Assembly (NCBI RefSeq): GCF_963924675.1
Contig: NC_089226.1
Coordinates: forward strand, 44,037,124 to 44,101,123
Direction of reading: 5' to 3'
Length of the DNA stretch: 64,000 nucleotides
Origin: Phocoena phocoena
Taxonomy: Eukaryota; Chordata; Mammalia; Artiodactyla; Phocoenidae
Positions within the stretch are counted from its first letter, which is position 1; each line of letters begins with the position of its first letter. The translations under genes were made by a program, and so were the position numbers. Below, piece after piece: positions 47,314 through 59,640 of this stretch. The notes below the pieces were generated by a model, which was given only the letters and a program-made list of their open reading frames with translations, had not been told where the DNA came from and ran no database searches.

Positions 47314-50300
47314 CTAACTTACTTCACTCTGTATGACAGTCTCTAGATCCATCCACATCTCAACAAATGACCCAATATCATTCCTTTATATGGCTGAGTA
47401 ATATTCCATTGTATATATGTACCACATCTTCTTTATCCATTCATCTGGCGATGGGCATTTAGGTTGCTTCCCTGACCTGGTTATTGTAAATAGTGCTGCA
47501 ATGATCATTGGGATGCATGTGTCTTTTTGAATTATGGTTTTCTCTGGGTATATGCCTAGTACTGAGATTGCTGGATCATATGGTAATTCTATTTTTAGAT
47601 TTTTAAGGAACCTCCATACTGTTCTCCATAGTGGCTGTATCAATTTATATTCCCACTAAAAGTGAAAGAGGGTTCCCTTTTCTCCACACCCTCTCCAGGA
47701 TTTGTTGTTTGTAGATTTTCTGATGATGGCCATTCTGACTGGTGTGAGGTGATACCTCATTGTAGTTTTGATTTGCATTTGTCTAATAATTAGTGATGTT
47801 GAGCAGCTTCTTGGCCATCTGTATGTCTTCTTTGGAGAAATGTCTATTTAGGTCTTCTGCCCATTTTTGGATTGGGTTGTTTGTTTTCTTAATATTGAGC
47901 TGCATGAGCTGTTTATATATTTTGGAGTTTAATCCTTTGTCTGTTGATTTGTTTGCAAATATTTTCTCCCATTCTGAGGGTTGTCTTTTCGTCTTGTTTA
48001 TGGTTTCATTTGCTGTGCACAAACTTTGAAGTTTCATTAGGTCCCATTTCTTTATTTTTGTTTTTATTTCCATGACTCTAGGAGGTGGATCAAAAAAGAT
48101 CTTGCTGTGATTTATGTCAAAGAGTGTTCTTCCTATGTTTTCCACTAAGAGTTTTATAGTGTCCAGTCTTACATTTAGGTCTTGAATCCATTTTGAGTTT
48201 ATTTTTGTGTATGGTGTTAGGGAGTATTCTAATTTCATTCTTTTACATGTAGTTGTCCAGTTTCCCAGCACAACTTATTGAAGAGACTGTCTTTTCTCCA
48301 TTGTATATCCTTGCCTCCTTTGTCATAGATTAGTTGACCAGAGGTGTGTGGCTTTATCTCTGGGCTTTCTATCTTGTTCCATTGATCTATGTTTCTGTTT
48401 TTGTGCCAGTACCATATTGTCTTGATTACTGTAGCTTTGTAGTATAGTCTGAAAACAGGGAGTCTGATTCCTCCAGCTCCAGTTTTTTTCCTCAAGACTG
48501 CTTTGGCTATTTGGAGTCTTTTGCATCTATGTACAAATTTTAAGATTTTTTGTTCTAGTTCCATAAAGAATGGAATTGGTAATTTGATAGGGATTGCGTT
48601 GAATCTGTAGATTGCTTTGGGTAGTATAGTCATTTTCACAATATTGATTCTTCCTATCCAAGAACATGGTATATCTCTCCATCTGTTGGTATAATCTTTA
48701 ACTTCTTTCATCAGTGTCTTATAGTTTTCTGCATACAGGTCTTTTGTCTCCTTAGGTAGGTTTATTCCTAGGTATTTTATTCTTTTTATTGCAGTGGTAA
48801 ATGGGAGTGTTTCCTTAATTTCTCTTTCAGATTTTTCATCATTCGTGTATAGGAATGCAAGAGATTTCTGTGCATTAATTTGTGTCCTGCAACTTTACCA
48901 AATTCATTGATTAGCTCTAGTAGTTTTCTGGTGGCAACTTTAGGATTCTCTATGTATAGTATCATGTCATCTGCAAACAGTGACAGTTTTACTTCTTCTT
49001 TTCCAATTTGTATTCCTCTTATTTCTTTTTCTTCTCTGATTGAGGTGGCTAGGACTTCCAAAACTATGTTGAATAATAGTGGTGAGAGTGGACATCCTTG
49101 TCTTGCTCCTGGTCTTAGAGGAAATGCTTTCAGTTTTTCACCATTGAGAATGATGTTTGCTATGGGTTTGCGGTATATGACCTTCATTATGTTGAGGTAG
49201 GTTCCCTCTATGCCCACTTTCTGGAGAGTTTTTATCGTAAATGGTGTTGAATTTTGTCAAAAGCTTTTTCTGCATGTATTGAGATGGTCATATGGTTTTT
49301 ATTCTTCAATTTGTTAATATGGTGTATCACATTGATTGATTTGCATATATTGAAGAATCCTTGCATCCCTGGGATAAATCCCACTTGATCATGGTGTTTG
49401 ATACTTTTAATGTGTTGTTGGATCCTGTTTGCTAGTATTTTGTTGAGGATTTTGCATCTACATTCATCAGTCATATTGGTCTGTAATTTTCTTTTTTGTA
49501 GTATCTTTGTCTGGTTTTGGTATCAGGGTGATGGTGGCCTCATAGAATGATACTGGGAGTGTTCCTCCCTCTGCAATTTTTTGGAAGAGTTTGGGAAGGA
49601 TGGGTGTTAACTCTTCTCTAAATGTTTGATAGAATTCACCTGTGGAGCCATCTGGTACTGGATATTTGTTTGTTGGAAGGTTTTTAATCACAGTTTCAAT
49701 TTCATTACTTGTGATTGGTCTTTCATATTTTCTATTTCTTCCTGGTTCAGTCTTGGAAGGTTATACCTTTTTAAGAATTTGTCCATTTCTTCCAGGTTGC
49801 CCATTTTATTGGCATAGAGTTGCTTGTAGTAGTCTCTTAAGATGCTTTGTATTTCTGTGGTGTCTGTTGTAACTTCTCCTTTTTCATTTCTAATTTTATT
49901 GATTTGAGTCCTCTCCCTCTTTTTCTTGATGAATCTGGCTAATAGTTTATCAGTTTTGTTTATCTTCTCAAAAAACCAGATTTTAGTTTTATTGATCTTT
50001 GTTATTGTTTTCTTTGTTTCTATTTTATTTCTTTCTGCTCTGATCTTTATGATTTCTTTCCTTCTGCTAACTTTGGGTTTTGTTTGTTCTTCTTGCTCTA
50101 GTTCCTTTAGGTGTAACGTTAGATTATTTATTTGAGATATTTCTTCTTTCTTGAGGTAGGTTTGTATAGCTATAAACTTTACCCTTGGAACTGCTTTTGC
50201 TGCAACCCATAGGTTTTGGATCATCGTGCTTTCATTTTCATTTGTCTCTTGGTATTTTTTGATTTCCTCTTTGATTTCTTCAGTGATCTCTTGGTTATTT

Positions 50301-51064
50301 AGTAACGTAGTGTTAGCCTCCATGTGTTTGTGTTTGTTACGGTTTTTTCCTTGTAACTGATTTGTAATCTCATAGCGTTGTGGTCAGAAAAGATGGTTGA
50401 TATGATTTTAATTTTCTGAAATTTACTGAGGCTTGATTTGTGACCCAGGATTTGATATATCCTGGTGAATGTTCCATACACACTTGAGAAGAAAGTGTAA
50501 TCTGCTGTTTTTGATGGAATGTCCTATAAATATCAATGAAATCTATCTGTTCTACTGTGTCATTTAAAGCTTCTGTTTCCTTATTTATTTTCATTTTGGA
50601 TGATCTGTCCATTGGTGTAAGTGAGGTGTTAAAGTCCCCCACTATTATTGTGTTCCTGTTGATTTCCTCTTTTAGAGCTGTTAGCAGCTGCCTTATGTAT
50701 TGAGGTGCTCCTATGTTGGGTGCATATATATTTATAATTGCTATATCTTCTTCTTTGCTTGATCCCTTGATCATTATGTACTGTCCTTCCTTGTCTCTTG
50801 TAACATTCTTTATTTTAAGGTTATTTTATCTGATATGAGTATTGCTACTCCAGCTTTCTCTTGATTTCCATTTGCATGGAATATTTTCTTCCATCCCCTC
50901 ACTTTCAGTCAGTATGTGTCCCTAGGTCTGAAGTGGGTCTCTTGTAGACAGCATATATATGGGTATTGTTTTTGTATCCATTCATTGAGCCTGTGTCTTT
51001 TGGTTGGAGCATTTAATCCATTCATGTTTAAGGTAATTATCGATATGTATGTTCCTATGACCAT
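47314..51064 (-). pseudogene. L1 ORF2 remnant (endonuclease and reverse transcriptase)
   Basis: About 3.75 kb, near the normal ORF2 length. The start on the minus strand reads MVIGTYISIITLNMNGLNAP (from 51064). The reverse transcriptase catalytic box [11 protein letters not shown] is at about 49023-49055 in the 48786-49217 frame. The C-terminal domain holds [18 protein letters not shown] (47386-47643). The frame is split into at least eight open pieces by stops and indels. Confidence 0.92.
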
Positions 51065-51123
51065 TTTCTTAATTGTTTTGTGTTTGTTTTCATAGGTCCT
51101 TATCTTGTCTTGTATTTCCCACT

Positions 51124-52032
51124 TAGAGAAGTTCCTTTAGCATTTGTTGTAGAGCTGGTTTGGTGATGTTGAACTCTCTTAGCTTTTGCTTGTCTGTAAA
51201 GCTTTTGATTTCTCTATCAAATCTGAATGAGATCCTTGCCAGGTAGAGTAATCTTGACTGTAGGTTCTTCCCTTTCATCACTTTAAGTATATCATGCCAC
51301 TCCCTTCTGGCTTGTAGAGTTTCTGCTGAGAAATCAGGTGTTTACCTTATGGGAGGGCGTTCCCTTGTATGTTATTTGTCGTTTTTCCCTTGCTGCTTTC
51401 AATAAGTTTTCTTTGTCTTTAATTTTTGCTAATTTGATTATTATGTGTCTCGGTGTGTTTCTCCTTGGGTTTATCCTGTATGGGACTCTCTGTGCCTCCT
51501 GGACTTGGGTGGCTATTTCCTTTACCATGTTAGGGAAAATTTTGACTATAATCTCTTCAAATATTTTCTCGGGTCCTTTCTCTCTCTCCTCCTTCTGGGA
51601 CCTCTATAATACGAATGTTGTTGCATTTAATGTTGTCCCTGTGGTCTCTTAGCCTGTCTTCATTTCTTTTCATTCTTTTTCCTTTATTCTGTTCCACAGC
51701 AGTGAACAGTGGATTCCACCATTCTCTCTTCCAGGTCACTTATCCGTTCTGCCTCAGTTATTCTGCAATGGATTCCTTCTAGTGTAGCTTTCAGTTCAGT
51801 TATTGTATTGTCCATCTCTGTTTGTTTGTTCTTTAATTCTTCTAGGTCTTTTTAAACATTTCTCGCATTTTCTCGATCTTTATCTCCATTCTTTTTCCGA
51901 GGTCCTGGATCATCTTCACTATCATTATTCTGAATTCTTTTTCTGGAAGGTTGCCTATCTCCACTCATTTAGTTGTTTTTCTGGGGTCTTATCTTGTTCC
52001 TTCATCTGGTATATAGACCTCTGCCTTTTCAT
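51124..52032 (-). pseudogene. L1 ORF1 remnant (RNA-binding chaperone)
   Basis: Fragments such as YRINPRRNTPRHIIIKLAKI (51334-51528 frame) are diagnostic of the ORF1p RNA-binding domain. A stop codon (TAA) at 51126 fits the ORF1 end, 60 bases before ORF2. Several stops and frameshifts. The upstream start near 52032 is approximate. Confidence 0.75.
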
Positions 52033-52174
52033 CTTATCTATCTTTCTGTGAATGTGGTTTTTGTTCCACAGGCTGCAGGATTGTAGTTCTTCTCGCTTCT
52101 GCTGTCTGCCCTCTGGTGGATGAGGCTATCTAAGAGGCTTGTGCAAGTTTCCTGGTGGGAGGGACTGGTCTCTC

Positions 52175-52280
52175 ACATTTTCTAGTTCTTTGACTACCTG
52201 GTAAGTTTCTTCACCTTTCTGGTCTCTGAAAGCTTTCTCATCTGAAAATAAGGATAGCAAAAGAAGATGATCCCTATAAA
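52175..52280 (+). mobile_element. MIR, right part (split by L1)
   Basis: 'acattttctagttctttgactacctggtaagtttcttcacctttctgg...ctcatctgaaaataagga' continues the MIR at 46955. Confidence 0.75.
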
Positions 52281-52909
52281 TACTTCAGTTCTAACTTCTG
52301 ATGATTTTATTCCCTCCTCTTGCTACTCCTTAGGGCGTAGAAAGGAGATCCTCCCCTCCAGTGGTGACTGGGAAGTCAGCTCACATGAGGATTCTGGGTA
52401 CATTTTACACACTCAATTTTATTCTAAATGAGGGCTTTCATGGATTGTGACCTACTGTGAAGCTGGAAAACCTTCAGGTTCTCATTGCCACACTGTCTCC
52501 AGATGTTGGTTGACATGTGTGAAATTCCTTTTCCCTCTAGAGAATGTTCCATTTTTATTATAAAAATGTTGCACAAAATTTGTTTAAGATGTCAATATGT
52601 AAATATGATACTTTTAGCAACAGTCATTTTGGGGGTTTCATTCTCACTGGGAAATGAATTATGTACCTTAGGTATTTCTGAATACTAATCTGAATATTCT
52701 CTCTCTTTGTTACCAGTTCTCTGTTCTTGCCTACCCATCCACCTACCTAAAACTCATACAGATTAATCTTTTATTTAAGGTGTTACAAGCAGCCTGCAAT
52801 CACAAACCACTTGTAGAAGACTCAGACACTGTTGTTGTACGAGTGCCTCATTTATCTCTTTTTGTGAATATTTATGCATTGGTTGATATATACATTTCAT
52901 ACGATTCTT

Positions 52910-53140
52910 TTTTTTTTAACATCTTTTTTGGAGTATAATTGCTTCACAGTGGTGTGTTAGTTTCTGCTTTACAACAAAGTGAATCAGCTATACATATATG
53001 TATATCCCCATATCTCCTTCCTCTTGTGTCTCCCTCCCACCCTCTCTATCCCAACCCTCTAGGTGGACACAAAGCATGGAGCTGATCTCCCTGTGCTATG
53101 CAGCTGCTTCCCACTAGCTATCTATTTACATTTGGTAGTT
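52910..53140 (-). mobile_element. 5'-truncated L1, 3' end, minus
   Basis: Complement of L1 3' UTR: 'ttggagtataattgcttcacagtggtgtgttagtttctgc', '(c)tccctcccaccctctctatccc', 'atctccctgtgctatgcagctgc'. Confidence 0.88.
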
Positions 53141-53314
53141 CTTTTGATGGTGAGGGTCCAGCAGTCTCAAACCATTCCTTTATAATTCTTTTACTATGGA
53201 TGAAGCCACATAGTAGTATCTTTGAGAATAACCTCAATTAGACGGAGCCCTTAACACTTAGAGCCAATAATCCACTACCCAATATACATGAACCAAGTTT
53301 ACAAATGTTTTTGT

Positions 53315-53660
53315 AGAATTTATTCATTCCTGAAACATATGTTGCGTATCTACTAAGAGCTTTGCACTGTTGATGGTCTGAGATTTAGACAACAAATAGT
53401 ACACCGGGTAGCCTGGGCACAGCACGAATAGGTATGGACACAGCAAAGTGATGGACGTTGCAGTGGAGTTATGTCAGTGTGCAGTGGGGGGGCTAGAGGA
53501 AGGCAAGCTTAAGCCATCTGGGGGAGCCAGAGAAGGTTTCACAAAGATTTACAAAGTTACCCTTGATCTGCATTTCAAAGAAAAAGTCAGCAAGTTTGGA
53601 TGGGAGGTTAGGAGACTATTTCAGGCAGAGGGGGCAGCAGAGGCAAAGAAACAGAGACAC
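53315..53660 (-). mobile_element. L2 LINE fragment, minus
   Basis: 'ttcattcctgaaacatatgttgcgtatctactaagagctttgcactg...gagaaggtttcacaaag' complements L2 3' end. Confidence 0.5.
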
Positions 53661-53809
53661 AGAACTGCATATTAAACTGGAGAACTGCCTGTGTGTGGTT
53701 TGTGCTTATTGGTTAGTGAGGGGGTGATACACTGGGAGGTGAGACTGAATTAACATCACCCAATTGATTTCTCTTTGAAACTTATAAAATGTTCTTTTGC
53801 CTCTCCCTC

Positions 53810-54020
53810 TTCATGTATTTTGATAACTTTTCAAGGGTCAGTTCAAGTGTTTCTTAGAGAACTATTCTTCATGATCTTTGTTTCAGTGACTCATTGCTAC
53901 TCTTTATTTATATGTTGATGGTTTGACAGGTACATGGGCTCTTGCCTCAGCTAGACAGTGAGTTCCCCTGGGTCATGTTTGTACTTAGCAGTCACATTGA
54001 AATGTTATTATTCAATATAT
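53810..54020 (+). mobile_element. L2 LINE 3' fragment
   Basis: 'ttttcaagggtcagttcaagtgtttcttagagaactattcttcatg...gctagacagtgagttcccc' follows L2 3' order. Confidence 0.6.
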
Positions 54021-54984
54021 AGAGGATGGAAGGAAGAAAAGAAGAGAAGAACAGAGGGAGGGAGGAAACAATGGAGAATTCTACCTACTGTACTTCCTTA
54101 GCAGCATCATATGAGGTAATGTATGAAATGTTCCATCCAATTTGGGGGGTTTCCAGGTCACCGAGGTTGAGTACCCATGTCTTGTTCTGCCTGACAGCCT
54201 AGGACTGATCTATTTGCAGACTTTTAGTGCTCTGGTTGCTGAAAACAACATCACATGGCTCTGTGCAAAGTACAGTGCCCATGGGTTTATGGAGGCATAT
54301 ATGCCAAAGTTGAGAGTCTGATTGAAAACTTAGCAGTCCTGTGTGGTGTCTTACAGTACTTTGCATTTTGAAAGAAACTCATAACATCGCTATATGGAGC
54401 TATATGGAGTTTGGTTGTCATGGTTATTGTAAACTTCCATGAGTGTCTCATGTTGTGTTATTCATATGCAGGTTATTTATACAGTCATTCTACCCACTAT
54501 TCTTAAAAGCTGATATGATTTAAAGATACCACTGAATCTTTACGGTTCTCTTTCATTCTTGTATTTGCAATCAAAGCCAGATGCACTAGCATCTGTTTTC
54601 CTTTGTTAATGCCAAATCTGACTTCCAAAAGTCAGCTTTCTTTTGACTTTTTCCTCAAATCATACTTTAGGGCTTCAAGAAAACATGGCGGCCACCAAAC
54701 CAATACTCACTCTTTACAGCTGAAGAAACAACTCCAAGCTCACATGGTGTTAGTGGAAGAATGCTAAGTCTTCTTGTTTAAATGTCTTTTCAGATAAATC
54801 ATATTATACTTGAAAGTAGAGTCATTTTAAAAGTTTGGTTTAGTTCAGAAAGTTTGCATGAAGTACGAAGTTGCTCGATATAATAATTATTTATATTGTT
54901 ACAATTTGTTTTATTTTATCTATAATAATTCATCAAATCATTATAAGCTTACTTTACAAAGTAATTCCACATTAATCATTTTGT
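54021..54984. other. no recognisable feature
   Basis: Intergenic DNA with no repeat or gene I can name. Confidence 0.5.
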
Positions 54985-55160
54985 TGTCTTATTCATACTC
55001 ATTTGAAGAACGCAGGTAGATATAACTCTATTATTAATCTCATGTCCCAGATGATCACATTGAAGTTCAAGGATTTGTGGCCTCGCTCAATGTCACATAG
55101 CTAGTAAAAGTAGGTGCCAATATATAAATACAGGTCTTCTGACTCCAAGCTTACTCCAAT
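54985..55160 (-). mobile_element. MIR fragment, minus
   Basis: 'cctcgctcaatgtcacatagctagtaaaag...caggtcttctgactccaagc' complements MIR. Confidence 0.75.
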
Positions 55161-55384
55161 CCACCAAAAGTATTATTTAAATCAAAGTATTAATTGTCTA
55201 CAGCAAGTAAACTTGAAGAAATAGGTTAGTCAGTTTTAAGCTATTTCTTTGCTTGGAAGCAGAGGTGATAATTTTCATTCTCTTTAAAGCACTTGTCGAT
55301 GGTGAAACTGGACACTTCCTGTGTCTGCTGAATTGAAATTTCATTATTTAATTCAAAGTATTAATTTGGAGTATTGTTAATCCT

Positions 55385-55420
55385 CAAGACATTAGATACA
55401 GTCAAGACATTAGATACAGT
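55385..55420. repeat. tandem direct repeat, 18-bp unit, two copies
   Basis: The unit caagacattagatacagt occurs twice without gap. Confidence 0.95.
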
Positions 55421-55857
55421 CATGTTTACGCATAATTTTGTAAGCTTAGTTCAGAGTTAGGTGTAACATAATTGTTTTTAGGTTCTCTGTGCTAATGCTT
55501 CTATCCATCAGAGCAGATAATTGAGGAATCTTCTATATGTAACATATGCATGGACTTCCTCAAATTATTAACATGGCACTTAGCTTTCTTATCTTGGAAA
55601 TCTCTTAGTTCTTTTACAGTATTGCAACAGTACAACTTGCAGAGGAAAATGTAATTTTGATCATTTTGTGTTTTTATGAAGAAATAATTATTATTAAATG
55701 TTGGTTCTATTTATGTTGAGTTACTGTTAAAATGCCATATAGTGACTATTTAATTATATGCTACTTCCTCTTAAAAACACTTGAAAATAGGATCACATAT
55801 GCTATATATTAATAATATATAAGTACATATATATTACTCATATATTACTTATATATT

Positions 55858-55877
55858 TCTTCAACCACGGTTGAAGA
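55858..55877. repeat. short inverted repeat (hairpin)
   Basis: tcttcaacc and ggttgaaga arms of nine bases around an AC loop, next to a third related copy (gtggttgaagaa) at 55888-55899. In an AT-rich stretch (55795-55860). Confidence 0.85.
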
Positions 55878-56029
55878 AAAATCAACTGTGGTTGAAGAAT
55901 AATGCATCATGCTTGAAAAAGAGAAGAAAGAAGGAAAATTTCCCCCACTTCAGCATTTTTTATTCTTCTACAATCATATTCTTTTCTAGATCAAGAAGAT
56001 TCTTGGAATTTGTATTATTGAATACTTTT

Positions 56030-56140
56030 CTTTTAAGCTGAGGAAACTACAGATCTAAGTGTTTTGCCAAAAATCACACAGTCAATTGGTAGCAGCACCA
56101 AAACCAGAACATAGTTAGTTTTCAACTATGTGCCAGAATC
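56030..56140 (-). mobile_element. MIR fragment, minus
   Basis: 'gctgaggaaactacagatctaagtg...aaaatcacacagtcaattggtagcag' complements MIR. Confidence 0.65.
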
Positions 56141-56687
56141 CCCCCAGCCCCTGACTTCCTTAATAGCGTATTACTTAATAATTTAATTTCACTTGAACTT
56201 CTACTTTGTAATCCCCAGAGTAGATTATATTACAAAAAAGAGGAAGTTCTGAAAGAATAAATTTATGATCAAATTTTAATTTTCCTTTTTTATATAGCAT
56301 CTAGCAGTGTGCTCATCCAATGTGCATTGCAAATAACTATCATAAATATTGTAAACACCTGATTAAACTTTCTGTTTTATCATTCCATACAAAGACATAG
56401 GTGGGGGACCCATGCGAGCATCTCCCCACACCATGGTTAGATTATTGGCTAGTACAACTCTGAACCCTTCTCCCCACTCCCAATCATTCCCAGCCACCAT
56501 ATCTTATGCTTTTCCAATCCAGCTGACAAGACCATCTTCCTAAAGTCTTTTATGTTCTCAGAACAAAATCCTCAGTGATTCATTTCAAGAAACATTAAAT
56601 CTAAATTTCTCTAACAAGGTTCTACAAATCTCACCCTATTCACTAGTATTGTGATGGAGAGGGAAGGTGTGCATGAGGCAATTTTTT

Positions 56688-57485
56688 TTCACTTCTTATT
56701 TTTAAAATAATTTTTATTGGAGTATAGTTGCTTTACACTGTATTAGTTTCTACTGTACAGCAAAGTGAATCTGCTGTAGGTATACATATATCGCCTCTTT
56801 TTTGGATTTCCTTCCCATTTAGGTCACCACAGAACACTGAGTAGAGTTCCCTGAGCTATACAGTATGTTCTCATTAGTTATCTATTTTATACTTAGTATC
56901 AATAGTGTATATATGTGAATCCAAATCTCACTTCTTTTTAAAAGTTTTATTGAAATATATATAGTTGATTTACAATGTTGTGTTACTTTCCAGTATACAG
57001 CAAAGTTGTTCAGCTGTATAGATAGATAGATATAAAAATATATATATTCCTTTTTTACATTTTCTTCCATTATAGGTTATTACAAATTATTGTGTATAGT
57101 TCCCTATGCTATACAGTAGGTCCTTGTTGTTTATCTATTTTATATATAGTAATGTGTATATTTTAATCCAAAACTCCCAATTTATCCCTTCCTCCCCTCC
57201 TCTTTGGTAACCGCAAGTTTTTTCTATGTCTGAGTCTATTTCTGTTTTGAAAATAAGTTCATTTGTATATTTTTTAATATTCCACATATAAGTGATATCA
57301 TATGATATTTGTCTTTCTCTGTGTGACTTACTTCACTTAGTATGATAATCTCTAGGTCCATCCATGTTGCTGCAAATGGCATTATTTCATTCTTTTTTAT
57401 GGCTGAGTAATATTCCACTGTATATAAGTACCACATTTTCTTTATCTATTCCTCTGTCAATAGACAGAGGTTGCTTCCACGTGTG
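56688..57485 (-). mobile_element. two adjacent truncated L1 3' ends, minus, within one target duplication
   Basis: Part one (about 56690-56935) and part two (about 56936-57480) each begin with an L1 3' end ('ttttattggagtatagttgc' and 'ttttattgaaatatatatagttg'). The second includes ORF2 C-terminal sequence (WYLYTVEYYSAIKKNEIMPF in 57236-57436). The repeat tgaggcaatttttt lies at 56674-56687 and 57486-57499, flanking the pair. Confidence 0.85.
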
Positions 57486-57499
57486 TGAGGCAATTTTTT

Positions 57500-58644
57500 A
57501 AATTTTAAGCTGTGGAGGAGTAAGAACTGCTTGTGTGTAGGGGGCATTGATCTTAATATTGAAGTCAGAGGCATAATCCATGAGGACAGGGGGCAATCAG
57601 AAGCAACAGAGGCAAGAGGCAGTCTTTTCCTCAGAGAAGAAGCTTGAGCTGTCAGAACACTCCTCTTGGAGGAAAAAAAGCACAGGTGGAGGCTCCCAAG
57701 AGCTCTTTTCCCTATAGTGACGAGGCCACCTGGCAGCTCCTGAGGACTGGGACCCTGACACCTCAGTCACATGCAGTTGCGCCAAGTAAAATGCACACTT
57801 TACCTTCCTTCTTAATCTCCAGAATTTTCCTGAACAAGTTTCACTGAATTCTTGATCGGTAACAGTTTTAGGCTGTTTGAAAATTTTCTCTTGATCTGCG
57901 TACTTCTTAATGCAACATTAAGTAGAAGCCACCCCAGTTCAGTCTTTTACCGTGAGACCAAATATACCTTTTTTAGGTACTTGTAGGGATGGTTCTTTGA
58001 ACAAGTCAAAAAAGAAGGATGCTCTCTGAGGTTACGAAGACAGTGCAAGTGTGGCAGGGACAGACTTAGAATGAACACACTGTGGCATTCTGAACTAAAC
58101 TCAAGGTGATCTCTGTTCAAAGGCACTTTAAGAATTATGCATGAAAATCAATTGTAACGTAAAAGGAACCTCTTAACACTTCTGTTAATAATTATTTTAT
58201 CTAAAATTAAAATAAAACATGATTTAGGTTTATTCATATTTACACAAATGTATATATTAATATCACATATGTATAATATGTACTTCCAATGTATGAACAC
58301 ATTTGGATGAATGTATATATTCAGTGAATATACATATTGTTCATATATTGGAAATACATTCACCAAAATTTCCACTGATGGGTTGAAGCATTGAGGAAGT
58401 TTGAAAACTGCTGCTCTAGCCCTTCTCCTCGTCTGCCTACGAAACCTGAGGAGCTATTCACCTCAGTATTTTGCAATGACACAAGTAAGTTAGAGATGAA
58501 TTTGTTTATCCCCCCAGAATAGCTATAAATGTGGTTGTAAAGACAATGTGGGTTTGCTGTAATCAGTGAAACTGAGGGAGCAAAAAGAGGATACTAAAAT
58601 GTCTTGCTTTTGTCCTAGAATGTTGTCAATAGACAACAACAATT
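57500..58644. other. no recognisable feature
   Basis: No repeat or gene supported here. Confidence 0.5.
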
Positions 58645-58770
58645 TTTTAAAAAGGGAAAACTGAGGCCCAGAGAGGTTTATTAAATTGCTTAAGATAACA
58701 GATCTTATTACAAGCAAAGTAAGCGTTTGAATTCAGAACTATTTGTCTTTAAATCTTGCCTCTTGCTATG
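58645..58770 (-). mobile_element. MIR fragment, minus
   Basis: 'aaaactgaggcccagagaggtttattaaattgc' complements the MIR core. Confidence 0.65.
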
Positions 58771-58819
58771 AGAACTTGCTGCATTTGTTCTTTTCTTTAT
58801 ATTATTCTAGGACATCATG

Positions 58820-58985
58820 GCCTTTTTCTCCAGCCTTTCCTTTATCCCAATTCTCTTTATCCCTCAGGACTCAGCCCCCATCTCTATGAAGCTTTACTGA
58901 TGATGCCAGTGCTTATTAATCAAGCTTTTTTCCAAACTCCTGGTGTGAGCCTCGTTTACTGAGGGTTTACTCTGTGTCAGATATC
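58820..58985 (+). mobile_element. L2 LINE fragment
   Basis: 'atccctcaggactcagcccccatctctatgaagctttactgatgatgcc' follows L2 order. Confidence 0.55.
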
Positions 58986-59029
58986 CAGACATTTAAAAAT
59001 ATCTCTTCACACATCATTATGAGTCATTG

Positions 59030-59640
59030 TGATAGACAGAATAATGGCTCCCAAAGATGTCCCCACCCTAATCCCTGGAACCTATGAATATGTTACATGG
59101 CAAAAGGAATTTTGCAAATTAAGGTGATGGACCTTAAAAAAGAGGGGTTATCCTGGATTATTTGGCTGGGCCCAGTCTAATCACATGAGCCCTTAAAAGT
59201 GGAAAATGAAGACACTAAAGGCAATCAGAGATGTGACAGAAGAAGATGCAGGAGAGATCCACAGCATGAAAGGGACTTGACCCACTGTTAGTATCTTTGA
59301 AGATAGAGTAAGGGGACCACATGCCAAGGAATATATCTGGTGTCTAGAACCTGGGAGCAGCCCTCAAATGATGGCAAAGGAAAGCAGACCCTAGTCCTAC
59401 AACTGTAAGAATCTGAATTCTGCCCATTTCCTGAATGAGCAGGAATGCATTCTCCCTTAGAGCTTTTAGAAAGGAATGCAGGCTTGTGGACACTTTGATT
59501 TCCACCTGGTGGGATCCGGAGCCCAGAATCCAGCGAAGCCCACCTGGGCTTTTGACCTAGATAACTGTGAGATAATAAATGTGTGTTGTCTTACGTTGCT
59601 AAATTTGTATAATTTGTTACAGCAGCAGAAAACTAATACA
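59030..59640 (+). mobile_element. MaLR-type LTR (MLT1-like)
   Basis: 'ataatggctcccaaagatgtccccaccctaatccctggaac', 'ggcaaaaggaattttgcaaattaaggtgatgg', and 'gataataaatgtgtgttgtcttacg...ctaatacag' match an MLT1-type LTR. Confidence 0.75.

Larger units (their letters stand above)
47016..52174 (-). mobile_element. nearly full-length L1, minus, 5.2 kb, dead
   Basis: Spans 3' end, ORF2, spacer, ORF1 and part of the 5' UTR ('ggtttttgttccacaggctgc', 'ctctggtggatgaggc'). The target duplication acattttct lies at 47007-47015 and 52175-52183, inside a MIR. ORF2 and ORF1 are broken by stops and frameshifts, so the copy cannot be autonomous. Confidence 0.95.
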
